A stretch of DNA of 64,000 nt from Marinospirillum alkalitolerans (GCF_045055655.1 NZ_JBANFI010000007.1:62001-126000); one strand, 5' to 3'. Positions 1 through 9,988 are shown, numbered from the stretch's first letter. Translations and numbers: made by a program. The notes: a model not told the origin generated them from the sequence alone.

Positions 1-392
1 CTCAAGGGACGCCCACCCATCCACAGCAGTTGGTGGAGCATCGCTGGATTGCGTTAAACCTGCTGCGCGCGCCTTTAACCTGGACTTTTCAACAGGCTGA
101 TCAGCCGCAACGCGTGCAGATGAAGGCTCAGATCAGTGCACACTCCACGGCGGGTTTAAAAGCCTTGCTGGTGGCGGGTGCGGGTATTTCTATCTTGCCT
201 GATTTAAGTGTGCGCTCTGAAATTGAGCAGGGCCAGCTGGTGCGCCTCTTGCCTCATTGGTCGCTGCCTCCAGGCGCGATCTATGCTGTCTATCCGCCCA
301 GTCGTCGTCAGCCAGCCCGAGTTCGCGCCTTTGTCGATTTCTTTCAGCGTTGGTCTGCCTCACGCTCGATCCCAATGGTGGGCCGCGCCTGA
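1..392 (+). CDS. LysR-family transcriptional regulator, C-terminal part (truncated by window edge)
   Basis: The reading frame is open from the first bases and stops at 390-392, so only the last ~130 residues are visible. They look like the end of a LysR substrate-binding domain: a stretch reading GLKALLVAGAGISILPD, then a basic Y-P-P-S-R-R segment and an R-x-F-x-D-F end, all typical of the C-terminal half of this fold. The N-terminal winged helix lies outside the window, so target and inducer cannot be guessed. The gene converges on the EutR-like regulator and the two coding ends overlap by about 33 bp, leaving no space for a terminator. Confidence 0.8.
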   Translation, partial: QGTPTHPQQLVEHRWIALNLLRAPLTWTFQQADQPQRVQMKAQISAHSTAGLKALLVAGAGISILPDLSVRSEIEQGQLVRLLPHWSLPPGAIYAVYPPSRRQPARVRAFVDFFQRWSASRSIPMVGRA

Positions 393-1343
393 GTGGTGGG
401 CCTGCTGCATGTGCTGCGCCAAGGTCAGAGAAGGGGATTCTCCAAACAGGGTTTTATAATCTAAGGCGAACTGCCCTGGGTGCCAGAAGCCCCATTCTGC
501 AGCGACTTGATAAATCCGCACTTCTTCACCCGCTGCAGCCAGTTGCACGAGTCGGCGGCGCACCTGATTCAAACGTGTCATGCGCAAATAGCGTAGCGGG
601 CTGATGCCCAGAATCGTCTCGAAGCTGTATTGCAGTGTACGCCGACTGGTGTGGGTCAAGGCGCACAACTGGCTCATACTGAGCGGCGTTTCAGGATGAA
701 GACGTAAGAGCTCACACACTTGATCTACTGTGGCCTTACGCCGTGCGTAGCTTGGGCGTTCACTGGGTTGTGCCTCACTATCGCTGAGCATCAACAGCAG
801 CCAGCTGTAAAGCTGGTCTCGATCCAGTTGCGGCTGCGATACCTGCCCGTGAAGATGATGCTCAATCCAGCTTTGGAGCAGGCGCTGTTCTTGCTCTGAC
901 CATTGGCGGCGGGCAGCTTGCCAGAGCTGTTCTGAAAAGGGCAGATGCTGTTGGGCTGCACAGGTCGCGAGGGCTTCCCGCTGGATCACCAATCCATAAA
1001 TCTGAAAATGATTGGGCGTGGTCAGCGCAAAGCTTGCTGTGCCAGCGTGTAGCATCAGCTGGTTTTCGACTTCAAGACCATTAATGCGGCATTGCTGCCC
1101 TAGCGCTGGAAAGCCGATCCAGAGACCTTCTGACCAGATTTGGCATTCCTGCTGAGTCGCTTGATGGATCTGCTCACGAAAAAACTGCAGCTCCTGATCT
1201 TCCACTAAATCTGTCACGCCATAAAAAGCCCCTTCACCTAGCTGATCATACTGCTGCTGCCAGCGATGCAGGCTCGTGGCCTGGGTATCGGCATCAAAAG
1301 CCTGCTGAGTGCATTTTTTCAGTGCGTTTTCTTCTGCTTGCAT
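360..1343 (-). CDS. AraC-family regulator, EutR-like
   Basis: A regulator of about 327 residues with a C-terminal AraC double helix-turn-helix. The ending (GFWHPGQFALDY, then LFGESPSLTL) and the N-terminal half (WQQQYDQLGEGAFYG, FREQ, W-x-G-F-P) closely resemble E. coli EutR, the activator of ethanolamine utilisation. EutR responds to ethanolamine plus adenosylcobalamin; whether this protein needs both is unknown. It is divergent from an ethanolamine-type permease, its likely target. I chose the ATG at 1343 because an AGAGG lies about 10 bases upstream; a TTG at 1412 would add 23 residues with no clear ribosome site. The 3' end overlaps the convergent LysR gene. Confidence 0.82.
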   Translation of the reverse strand: MQAEENALKKCTQQAFDADTQATSLHRWQQQYDQLGEGAFYGVTDLVEDQELQFFREQIHQATQQECQIWSEGLWIGFPALGQQCRINGLEVENQLMLHAGTASFALTTPNHFQIYGLVIQREALATCAAQQHLPFSEQLWQAARRQWSEQEQRLLQSWIEHHLHGQVSQPQLDRDQLYSWLLLMLSDSEAQPSERPSYARRKATVDQVCELLRLHPETPLSMSQLCALTHTSRRTLQYSFETILGISPLRYLRMTRLNQVRRRLVQLAAAGEEVRIYQVAAEWGFWHPGQFALDYKTLFGESPSLTLAQHMQQAHHSGAAHHWDRA

Positions 1344-1556
1344 CTCTTCTGTGCCTCTGGGTTGCTCGTGGAGCTGAATCTGGCGCGGGTCTGGTGTGCG
1401 ATCACGGCACAAGACGCTTTTTCTTTGTTTAACACCATGTTTCAGAAGGCTTTTTTATCTTTGCCAAAATCGGATAGGCCAGAGGTACGAAAGTCGCTTA
1501 TCACCTGATGGCCGATCCTCGTAGAGGAATGCAAAAGGCGTTCCTGCTGCGTGGTC

Positions 1557-1618
1557 GTGCAGTGAAGATTGAGGCGGGCGTCTCAATCCACATGCAGAGC
1601 ATTGGTGTTGATCTGCAC
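1557..1618 (+). promoter_or_regulatory. Nested inverted repeats in the leader of the permease gene
   Basis: Upstream of the permease there is an outer pair GTGCAG (1557-1562) / CTGCAC (1613-1618) enclosing a perfect GATTGAG (1567-1573) / CTCAATC (1582-1588) hairpin. This could be a folded mRNA leader or regulator half-sites. The 1344-1644 stretch between the two divergent genes otherwise holds no gene that I can support, and I see no B12 box of a cobalamin riboswitch. Confidence 0.35.
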
Positions 1619-1644
1619 CTAGGTTGAAAAATGAGGAATCGATC

Positions 1645-3066
1645 ATGTCCCAAATAGAGCAGGCTTATCTGGCAAAAAGACAGCTGAAACGCGGTACCGC
1701 CGGTTGGATTCTACTGGCTGGGCTGGGCGTGTCTTATGTGATTTCGGGGAATTTTGCGGGTTGGAACTTTGGTATTGAGCAGGCTGGATGGGCAGGTTTT
1801 GCGATTGCCGCTGTGTTGATGGCCGTGATGTACTTGACGCTGGTGCTGTCGCTGGCTGAAATGTCTGCAGCCATCCCTGCCGCAGGGGGTGGATATAGCT
1901 TTGCGCGTCAGGCGATGGGGCCGGCCGGTGGTTTTATGACGGGCTTGGCGGTGTTGATTGAATACGCGCTGGCCCCTGCCGCGATTGTCATTTTTATTGG
2001 TGCGGCGGTGGAATCGCTGACAGGCTTGAACGGCCCGTGGGTCTACGCGCTCTTCTATGCGGTCTTTATCGGTATTCATCTCACTGGCGTGGGTGAGGCC
2101 TTAAAAGTGATGATGGTGATTTCAGGCTTGGCGGTGCTGGCTATTTTAGCGACGGCTTTGGTGTTGTTTGGGCAGTTTGACAGCGCCAATTTAATGGATA
2201 TGCAGGCCGCAGAAGGCGGTAGCTGGTTGCCGATGGGCTGGTATGGTGTTTGGGCAGCGCTGCCTTTTGCCATGTGGTTGTTTTTGGCTGTAGAAGGCGT
2301 GCCTCTGGCTGCTGAAGAAGCCAAGGACCCCGCCAAGGATGTCCCTAAGGGCATTATTGGCGCGATGCTGTTTTTGTTGCTTACAGCCAGTCTGGTGGTC
2401 TTTTTGGTTCCTGGTGCTGCTGGCGCGCAAGCCATGTCGATTAGTGAAGTGCCGCTTGTGGATGCATTAAATGCCGTGGGAGCACGAGATCTGGCTATCA
2501 CGATTAACCTGCTGGGTTTGGCGGGTTTGGTGGCGTCTTTCTTCTCGATTATTTACGGCTATAGCCGACTGGTGTTTGCTCTTTCGCGTGCGGGTTATCT
2601 GCCTAAGAGCCTTTCTGTGACCTCTGAGCGCAAGGTACCTGCGCGGGCCTTGATTCTGCCAGGCGTGTTGGGTTTTGTGGCTTCACTGAGTGGAGAAGGG
2701 GATTTGATGCTGGCGATGGCGGTTGTGGGGGCCACGGTCTCTTATGCGCTGATGGCTTATAGCCATATTCTGCTGCGCACTCAGCGCCCTGATCTGCCTC
2801 GGCCTTATCGCACCCCCGGTGGTCGCCTGACTTCTGGTGTGGCGCTGGTGCTGGCGCTTGTTGCTCTCACTGGCGTCTATGCGTTTGATCCGCGTGCCTT
2901 CTGGTATACCTCGGTGCTCTTTGCCCTCGGGGCAGCCTACTACTTTGGCTATAGCCGCCATCATCTGGTGGCCAAAACAGCCGAAGAAGAGTTTGCCCTG
3001 CTGGCCGATGCCGAAGCCGATTTGCAGCCTGAGCCAGAAGCTGAGCTGACGCCTGTCGTGAATTAA
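1645..3066 (+). CDS. eat: Ethanolamine permease-type APC transporter
   Basis: A 473-residue inner-membrane transporter of the amino acid-polyamine-organocation superfamily, with about 12 hydrophobic segments. The N-terminus (LGVSYVISGNFAGWNFG) and the W-x-F-L-A-V-E-G-V-P-L-A-A-E-E-A-x-D-P motif in the middle are characteristic of ethanolamine permeases (Eat). The ATG at 1645 is preceded by GAGGAA at good spacing; a TTG at 1624 is in frame but lies upstream of that site. The divergent EutR-like regulator supports the substrate call. No ethanolamine ammonia-lyase (eutBC) lies beside it, so catabolism must be encoded elsewhere, or the substrate is another short amine. The C-terminal tail is acidic (repeated E, D, P). 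Confidence 0.82.
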   Translation: MSQIEQAYLAKRQLKRGTAGWILLAGLGVSYVISGNFAGWNFGIEQAGWAGFAIAAVLMAVMYLTLVLSLAEMSAAIPAAGGGYSFARQAMGPAGGFMTGLAVLIEYALAPAAIVIFIGAAVESLTGLNGPWVYALFYAVFIGIHLTGVGEALKVMMVISGLAVLAILATALVLFGQFDSANLMDMQAAEGGSWLPMGWYGVWAALPFAMWLFLAVEGVPLAAEEAKDPAKDVPKGIIGAMLFLLLTASLVVFLVPGAAGAQAMSISEVPLVDALNAVGARDLAITINLLGLAGLVASFFSIIYGYSRLVFALSRAGYLPKSLSVTSERKVPARALILPGVLGFVASLSGEGDLMLAMAVVGATVSYALMAYSHILLRTQRPDLPRPYRTPGGRLTSGVALVLALVALTGVYAFDPRAFWYTSVLFALGAAYYFGYSRHHLVAKTAEEEFALLADAEADLQPEPEAELTPVVN

Positions 3067-3075
3067 ATCCTCTCG

Positions 3076-3127
3076 ATGGCAGACTCAAGACACCCGTTGG
3101 CGGTGATCTTGGGTCCGCCATTTCTTG
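3076..3127. terminator. Likely bidirectional terminator between convergent genes
   Basis: A 15-bp stem (3076-3090 with 3107-3121, 13 of 15 paired) with a 16-base loop sits between the permease and the convergent secreted-protein gene. It is followed by TTTCTTG on the plus strand, a weak T-tract. Confidence 0.5.
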
Positions 3128-3137
3128 ATTGATGGGG

Positions 3138-3917
3138 TTATTGCCCTGCGCGCGACCAAGCACAAGCCGGTGCGGCAGGCTGGTCGCAGATCAGGTTGAT
3201 GTGCTCTAGATAAAAGGGCGGCAAGGGGCTCAGCGGCAGATTCTCGACGGTCACCTTGGTGTCTTCAAACACATTCTCGTTCAGTGTTCTGTGTAGCGTT
3301 GAGGTGAGGTAATCAAGCGTAAAATGCGTGACCTCGCCATGATATCGAGAAAAACCGAAATAGCGGTATTCTGCGAGTCTTAAGCGATCCTCCACCATCA
3401 CAAAGTGCAGTGTTTGAGAGGCGGTCCAGTTGCTGCCACAACTCAAAAAATAACGCAGTTGAATCAACAGCGCTCCAGAATGCAGTTGGATATCATCGAG
3501 CGGATCGGCCAAGCAAGGTGCATCTGCGTTGGCCGGTGGTGGCAAAAAATCATCACGACTGATCAACAGCTGATCACCACTGGCACTGCCGAGCAGGATG
3601 ATCAAGCGGCGTGGGTTCACATTCAGCGGTGGTGCGCCATAGCTGTCTTGATGAGCAATCAGCTTGTTAGGATCGTCTTCGAGCAAGACCAGAAGGGTGT
3701 CCTGCTGGCCGTTGTGGTTTAAATCTCCCGTCCTGTAGAGTTCAAGCTGCCAGCCTTCAGTGATCCACGGGGCAAAGTGAGCCTGAGCTTCGGCTGGTGT
3801 CATGCTGTTGGGGTGCGGTGTGCTGGAATCTGGCGTATTGGGGGAGCTCTGGGCAAAAGCCAGCACCTGAGTGCAGAGTAAGAGCAGGCACAAGATCAGC
3901 TGGGGCAGGCTGGACAT
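3138..3917 (-). CDS. Uncharacterised secreted protein with a calcium-loop-like motif
   Basis: I do not recognise the family. The protein of about 259 residues begins with a clear signal peptide (hydrophobic stretch ending L-A-F-A-Q), so it is probably periplasmic or secreted. Near residue 65 is D-L-N-H-N-G-Q-Q-D, which matches the D-x-N-x-D/N-G-x-x-D loop of calcium-binding repeats and FG-GAP-like segments. Several Cys residues in the second half may form disulfides. The ATG at 3917 places the signal peptide at the N-terminus; the open frame runs further, with an ATG at 3953, but beyond that it crosses the hairpin after fliD. Confidence 0.6.
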   Translation of the reverse strand: MSSLPQLILCLLLLCTQVLAFAQSSPNTPDSSTPHPNSMTPAEAQAHFAPWITEGWQLELYRTGDLNHNGQQDTLLVLLEDDPNKLIAHQDSYGAPPLNVNPRRLIILLGSASGDQLLISRDDFLPPPANADAPCLADPLDDIQLHSGALLIQLRYFLSCGSNWTASQTLHFVMVEDRLRLAEYRYFGFSRYHGEVTHFTLDYLTSTLHRTLNENVFEDTKVTVENLPLSPLPPFYLEHINLICDQPAAPACAWSRAGQ

Positions 3918-3959
3918 GGTTGAGAAGACCTTAAAGAGAGGTGTGAATGGCATCCAAAC

Positions 3960-4010
3960 GCAACCCGCCTGATCAGGACCACTTGTGCAGTCGTTGGTCA
4001 GGCGGGTTGC
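3960..4010 (-). terminator. Hairpin downstream of fliD
   Basis: A perfect 13-bp inverted repeat, GCAACCCGCCTGA (3960-3972) with its complement at 3998-4010, lies just past the fliD stop. On the minus strand only a short GTTTGG follows, so termination may be weak or factor-assisted. Confidence 0.5.
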
Positions 4011-4032
4011 ATCCGTGCTGCTCCAGCTGATT

Positions 4033-5415
4033 CTAGCGCGTATAGCCAGGCAAGCCTGCCATCTGTTGCTGAATAAACATCCCTGTGGCATTCATATTGG
4101 CGGCCATCGCATCGGCGGCCGCAAACTGGCGATAGAGTCGCTGTTCCATCTGGTCCAGACGCATCAACTGGGCTTCAATCCGATCATCAATGCGTTTGAT
4201 TTCATTATTCAGCCCATCCGTGCGTGTTTCGATCAGTCCTTTCTGCAGCTGACCTTCGACGACGGTGGTTTTGGTCATGCTGTCTGCTAAAGCACCAAAG
4301 CGAGCCGCATAGCCTTCTTCTGGATGACCAATAATATGGGCAACCCGATCAAAATCTTCATCCAAGGCCGCATTCAGCTTGGCCGAATCAATCCGCAGCG
4401 TGCCATTTTGTGGATTGGGGTTTTTGGGATCATAGCTGGGATCGACATAGGTTTCGATACCGATCAAGGCCAGCATGTTTTCTGGCTTGCCCCCGGTTGG
4501 GGTATAGAGCTCATTGCGCAGTTGTGTTTCTATTGAGCGCACCACACCTTCGCCACCCAGTGGGCCTTTTTTGGCTTCATTGAGATGAATGATGACATCG
4601 TTATAGGCCATCACAAAGGCATCGATATTGTCCTTGATCGCCTGCTTGTCTTGATCCACATTCAGATTGCCGATGCGCTGCTCTGCAGGCAGATTCCCCG
4701 CACCGGCTGCCACATTGATGGTGACACCGCTGATGACATTCGCAAAAGTATTGGTGGAACTGCGGCTTTCGATGCCATCAACTCGAATACGGGCATCCAG
4801 ATCGGCAGCTGGATCGGTTGAGAGGTCAGAAGCGGTCAGCGCGTCGCTGTGGATTGTTAAGCGGCCATCATTGCCTGTTTGGCTGGCATTAACGGTCAGG
4901 CGCACCTGCCCGTTGCCTTCATTGACCAGATTGGCAGAGGCCACACCGCGTAAGTCTTCGTGGCTGTTGATCTTTTCTCGAACTTGATCTGCGGTGAGGC
5001 CGCCAATTTCTAAGGTCACACCATTGATTTCGAGCGTGGCATCTTCTGCAAAGGTGTCTTCAGCACTGAGCGATTCGGAAACAAAGCGATCGGCGCGTGC
5101 TTCGGCAAGCACTTCGATCTGGTAGTTACCTAGTGTGGCACCAGCCAGATGATCGGCCTGAGCGGTAAAGAGTTGGGGTTGGCTAGATTGCGCAGCCAGC
5201 TGCTGGAATTTCTCTGGGGAGTTGAGCTGGTTCATCGCCGCGTTGAGCTGATTGAGGCGGCTGGCTAGCTCGGCATAGGCGCTGAGTTGAACCTGAGCAA
5301 ACTCCTTGTTTTCCTCCATCCGGTAGATGGGGGCCGCTTCAGCCGCGAGGGTGGCATCCACTATCTCCTGCACCGGCATGCCCGAACCTATGCCTTGAAA
5401 AGAAACGGGGTTCAT
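4033..5415 (-). CDS. fliD: Flagellar filament cap protein FliD (hook-associated protein 2)
   Basis: A 460-residue protein beginning F-Q-G-I-G-S-G-M-P-V-Q-E-I-V-D, the classic FliD N-terminus (normally G-L-G-S-G-L/M-D). It has the heptad-rich N- and C-terminal regions that pack in the cap and a variable middle domain. The C-terminal half (AYNDVI, then I-E-T-Q-L-R, a G-I-E-T segment and a final coiled coil) fits the FliD C-terminal domain. FliD caps the growing filament and guides flagellin assembly outside the cell. No flagellin, fliS or other flagellar gene lies nearby, which is unusual. A sigma-28-like promoter precedes it, consistent with late-class flagellar expression. Confidence 0.9.
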   Translation of the reverse strand: MNPVSFQGIGSGMPVQEIVDATLAAEAAPIYRMEENKEFAQVQLSAYAELASRLNQLNAAMNQLNSPEKFQQLAAQSSQPQLFTAQADHLAGATLGNYQIEVLAEARADRFVSESLSAEDTFAEDATLEINGVTLEIGGLTADQVREKINSHEDLRGVASANLVNEGNGQVRLTVNASQTGNDGRLTIHSDALTASDLSTDPAADLDARIRVDGIESRSSTNTFANVISGVTINVAAGAGNLPAEQRIGNLNVDQDKQAIKDNIDAFVMAYNDVIIHLNEAKKGPLGGEGVVRSIETQLRNELYTPTGGKPENMLALIGIETYVDPSYDPKNPNPQNGTLRIDSAKLNAALDEDFDRVAHIIGHPEEGYAARFGALADSMTKTTVVEGQLQKGLIETRTDGLNNEIKRIDDRIEAQLMRLDQMEQRLYRQFAAADAMAANMNATGMFIQQQMAGLPGYTR

Positions 5416-5461
5416 CCTGGCTCTCCTATGAATTGAAACGCTTGTTTGTCTCTATCTAAAC

Positions 5462-5488
5462 AAGTCGGCCAACAGAAGTCGAGCTTGA
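5462..5488 (-). promoter_or_regulatory. Sigma-28 (FliA)-type promoter for fliD
   Basis: On the minus strand the sequence reads TCAAGCTC-N11-GCCGACTT, against the FliA consensus TAAAGTTT-N11-GCCGATAA. Spacing is exact, the -10 core GCCGA is intact, and the element lies about 46 bases before the fliD start. Confidence 0.6.
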
Positions 5489-5566
5489 GCTTTTTTTGCA
5501 TCTGCGAACAAAGTGAGATCTGTTATTCTCTGCGGCTGATGTTTTGACTAGACTGAGGAGCAACAG

Positions 5567-5911
5567 ATGACCCTTGATGCCCTGTTGAGCACACTAGCCC
5601 AGCAACCGGTTGATTTTAAAACCGTAATGGCGGTAATTGATGCCGAATATGACTTTACGCCAACGCGCTTTATCAATGGCGACCAGATCAATGAAGCCAA
5701 TACTAACAATGGCTCGTGCAAGATTTTTGCCTTTGGTCAGCGGCATGGATTAAGTGAGCAGGCGACCCTGCATGCCTTTGGTGACTTTTACACTCAGGAT
5801 GTATTGCAAAACCCTGAGGGCACAGATCACCAGAATATCCGCAACTTTATGCAAACCGGTTGGTCCGGCGTGCAGTTTGATGGTGAGGCTTTGCGCGCCC
5901 ATGTCGAGTGA
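5567..5911 (+). CDS. HopJ-family protein
   Basis: A 114-residue protein matching the HopJ family (named after a Pseudomonas type III effector, but common in free-living gammaproteobacteria without a type III system). Diagnostic parts are the F-x-N-G-x-x-x-N-x-x-x-N-N-G-S-C-K-I-F-A-F segment and the later H-x-F-G-x-F-Y. Its biochemical role is not established. The start at 5567 follows a GAGGAGCAACAG ribosome site. Its last 11 bases overlap the FKBP gene, so the two are probably co-translated. An effector role should not be inferred from the family name. Confidence 0.85.
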   Translation: MTLDALLSTLAQQPVDFKTVMAVIDAEYDFTPTRFINGDQINEANTNNGSCKIFAFGQRHGLSEQATLHAFGDFYTQDVLQNPEGTDHQNIRNFMQTGWSGVQFDGEALRAHVE

Positions 5912-6242
5912 AGTCCGTATTGAAGATCTAGCTGTAGGACAAGGCCCAGCGACTCAGCGTGGCGCATTGATCACCGCACACTATCGGGGCTGGTTAGAAG
6001 ACGGCACCGAGTTTGATTCCTCTTATAGCCGCAACCAGCCGTTTCAGACCGTCCTCAGCCACAAGCGTGTGATTCAAGGCTGGGTACAGGGGCTGATCGG
6101 GATGCAGGCCGGTGGGCGTCGTCGTCTCTGGGTGCCTGCTGAGTTGGCCTATGGTGAGCGGCGGATGGGTGACAAGATACCGCCCCATTCGAACCTGGTG
6201 TTCGAAATTGAGCTGCTGGAAGTGCTTAACCGCGAAGATTAA
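5901..6242 (+). CDS. FKBP-type peptidyl-prolyl cis-trans isomerase
   Basis: A compact single-domain FKBP of 113 residues without a signal peptide, so cytoplasmic. It would catalyse cis-trans isomerisation of X-Pro bonds and may act as a folding helper. Conserved ligand-pocket elements are visible: H-Y-x-G, T-x-F-D-S-S-Y, R-V-I-Q-G-W, L-A-Y-G, and the I-P-P-H-S-N-L-V-F-E-I-E-L-L ending. The ATG at 5901 lies inside the end of hopJ (different frame); the longer in-frame extension would be hopJ shadow. The isomerase motif near the middle reads G-M-Q-A-G-G-R-R-R. Confidence 0.9.
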   Translation: MSSEVRIEDLAVGQGPATQRGALITAHYRGWLEDGTEFDSSYSRNQPFQTVLSHKRVIQGWVQGLIGMQAGGRRRLWVPAELAYGERRMGDKIPPHSNLVFEIELLEVLNRED

Positions 6243-6285
6243 GGCAGAGCCTCTGCGTTCGCTTATCTCATGAGCCTGTATCGAA

Positions 6286-6325
6286 ACAGCCGCCATCTAG
6301 ATGTATAGCTCTATGCGGCGGCTGT
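6286..6325. terminator. Likely bidirectional terminator between FKBP and thiC
   Basis: A perfect 9-bp stem ACAGCCGCC (6286-6294) / GGCGGCTGT (6317-6325) sits between two convergent genes. T-tracts are weak on both strands. Confidence 0.5.
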
Positions 6326-6350
6326 TGTCGGGATGCTCGACTTCAGCGCA

Positions 6351-8252
<1,902 letters not shown>

Positions 8253-8337
8253 TGTCGTGCTCCCACGTTTATCAGGACAAAGCGGGAACCGGCAGGCGAA
8301 AAGAATGAGCTGCAGCTGGCGCTGCGAAAAATGAAGG

Positions 8338-8422
8338 ATCTCGATTCCTACGCCGGTACTAACCGGTTCAGGTTCAACGGGTATCATCTCAGCTTCTGCC
8401 TTACGGCTTCGGCACCCCGTCA
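8338..8422 (-). promoter_or_regulatory. TPP riboswitch (THI element) upstream of thiC
   Basis: Read on the minus strand, the hallmark strings appear in order: GGGGTGCC, GCTGAGATGATACCC, GTTGAACCTGA, then a CCGGTTAGTACCGG arm and GCGTAGGAA. This is the conserved thiamine pyrophosphate aptamer. It lies about 90 bases before the thiC start and in this position most likely represses translation or elongation when TPP is plentiful. Confidence 0.96.
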
Positions 8423-8577
8423 AGATGCAGTCCCGAGTGTAGCAAGTTCATTGGCTGAAAGAAACGCCACAGGCGGGTGGCCACAGAAAAGGATTTAAGT
8501 TTTCAGTCCTCTGGCCGATAATGTGCCTGAATCGGTGCCGCCTCAGGCGGTAGAACTGGTGCTATAGGAACGCCCTC

Positions 8578-9105
8578 ATGCGTATAGAAAACTCCTACAA
8601 TCATTCGCTTGAAGCCCAGGAAAGCCTGAATACCTCGCTGAACTCAGCGCAGGGTGCCCAGTTTTCCTTGATGCTGAGTTTGATGATGGCACCGGTTTAT
8701 TCCCCCGACCTGTCCGATATCTACAGTAATATGGCGATCAACAGCCCTCAGGCTGTCTATCCCACCCATATTCCTACCCGCTTTGATCCTCCTGAGCTCA
8801 GTCAGTATGCTGGCCCGCCTGCGGCCTATCGTGATCTGCGTTTGGTTGAAGATACCTATGCACGCCAGATGGCCAGACGCATTCAAGGCGATATGGGGAT
8901 TGCTCTGGTGCATGGTAATGCGGGCTATTTTAGTTGGCTGCGTGCGCTGACTGAGCAGTATCCCAAGCTGCAATTTGTGACTACCCTCAAGGCGGCAACC
9001 GGTCCTTCACCGCATCAGGTGGCCGCTGCCTATGCCGCGCAAGCCAAGCCAGATACGGCGACTTTGATTAAAGAAATTAACTCTTCTTTGACTGTGGCTG
9101 CTTAA
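8578..9105 (+). CDS. Conserved-looking hypothetical protein
   Basis: A 175-residue protein with no family that I can name. It has no signal peptide or membrane segment. The N-terminal ~60 residues are rich in Asn, Ser, Met and Tyr and appear low in structure. The C-terminal half (D-L-R-L-V-E-D-T-Y-A-R-Q-M-A-R-R, then a G-Y-F-S-W-L segment) looks like a folded domain. Start at the ATG at 8578, with no strong ribosome site immediately upstream. It stands alone between the thiC riboswitch and mobA. Codon use resembles the neighbours, so I take it as a real gene. Confidence 0.6.
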   Translation: MRIENSYNHSLEAQESLNTSLNSAQGAQFSLMLSLMMAPVYSPDLSDIYSNMAINSPQAVYPTHIPTRFDPPELSQYAGPPAAYRDLRLVEDTYARQMARRIQGDMGIALVHGNAGYFSWLRALTEQYPKLQFVTTLKAATGPSPHQVAAAYAAQAKPDTATLIKEINSSLTVAA

Positions 9106-9110
9106 CCAGA

Positions 9111-9162
9111 GGATCCTTAATCAGGGGATCCTTAATCTGCGCTTCCTTAATCCACGACCTCC
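9111..9162 (+). repeat. Short direct repeats GGATCCTTAATC
   Basis: Directly after the preceding stop codon, GGATCCTTAATC occurs twice (around 9112 and 9127), with a diverged third copy (TTCCTTAATCC) near 9144. This 15-bp periodic stretch looks like local slippage duplication. The 9106-9332 interval holds no supported gene. Confidence 0.6.
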
Positions 9163-9332
9163 TTGCTGTATTTTCTTCTTTTGTTGATCTTGTCTTGCGA
9201 TATTCAACCTGTGTTGGCCTGTGACTTGCCTCGGTGGCGCTAGCCGCTGTCTTGCATGAATGCAGAATCAGGGTTTGCAGCCTAGGCAGGATGCCTGATA
9301 ATGGCCGCACCATTGATTACTGGAGCTTGGCC

Positions 9333-9938
9333 ATGTCTTCTTTAGCTGCTTATTCGACTGCGAATCCTGGCGTCACAGGTGTCATTCTTGCCGGTGGGGA
9401 AGGACGGCGCATGGGGGGGCAGGATAAGGGTTGGGTGGATTTTGATGGGCAGCCCTTGATTCAGCATGTGATCAACCGCCTAGAGCCGCAAACGCAGACA
9501 CTACTGATCAATGCTAATCGCAACCTCTCGGCCTATGCTGCGCTTGGCTTTAAGGTGATTGAAGATCTGCAAACGGGCTTTCATGGCCCGCTGATGGGCA
9601 TGCTGACAGGGTTGAACGCCGCCTCAGATGATTGGGTGATGTTTGTTCCTTGTGATGGGCCTTTTTTGCCAACAGATTTGGTTGACCGTTTGCTGGCTGC
9701 CGCTTTAGCAGCTCAAACACGTATTGCCGTTGCCGCAGAAGCAGGCCGTCTGCAGCCAGTGGTGGTGCTCCTGCATCGCAGTCTGGCGGCTGATTTGCAG
9801 CAGGCCATGGCGCAAGGCGAGCGTAAACCCGATCGCTGGTATGCGCAGATGGGCATGACGCAGGTAGAGTGTGATGCGCAGAGTTTACGTAACTTTAATC
9901 GTCCTGAGGAGTTGATGAGCAATTCGGCCAACGGCTAG
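9333..9938 (+). CDS. mobA: Molybdenum cofactor guanylyltransferase MobA
   Basis: A 201-residue enzyme that transfers GMP from GTP to molybdopterin to make the MGD cofactor used by enzymes such as the formate dehydrogenase encoded in this window. The nucleotide-binding signature L-A-G-G-E-G-R-R-M-G-G-x-D-K-G is near residue 20 and the metal/GTP site segment V-P-C-D-G-P-F-L-P near residue 110. The ATG at 9333 gives the usual MobA length; the upstream in-frame start would add 33 unlikely residues. mobA is about 37 kb from mobB, with the formate dehydrogenase and most other cofactor genes lying between them. Confidence 0.93.
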   Translation: MSSLAAYSTANPGVTGVILAGGEGRRMGGQDKGWVDFDGQPLIQHVINRLEPQTQTLLINANRNLSAYAALGFKVIEDLQTGFHGPLMGMLTGLNAASDDWVMFVPCDGPFLPTDLVDRLLAAALAAQTRIAVAAEAGRLQPVVVLLHRSLAADLQQAMAQGERKPDRWYAQMGMTQVECDAQSLRNFNRPEELMSNSANG

Positions 9939-9988
9939 GCAAGCCAGCTCTGTCCCTGGATGGCACCTAGTCTGCATAGCTTCAGTTG

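Noticed and set aside
1344..1644. Cobalamin riboswitch before the ethanolamine permease
   Set aside because: Structured inverted repeats exist, but no B12 box or typical length was found.
9077..9313. Minus-strand frame with repeated I-K-D-P-L units
   Set aside because: The repeats simply translate the GGATCCTTAATC duplications; no start signal, and it crosses the promoter region of mobA.
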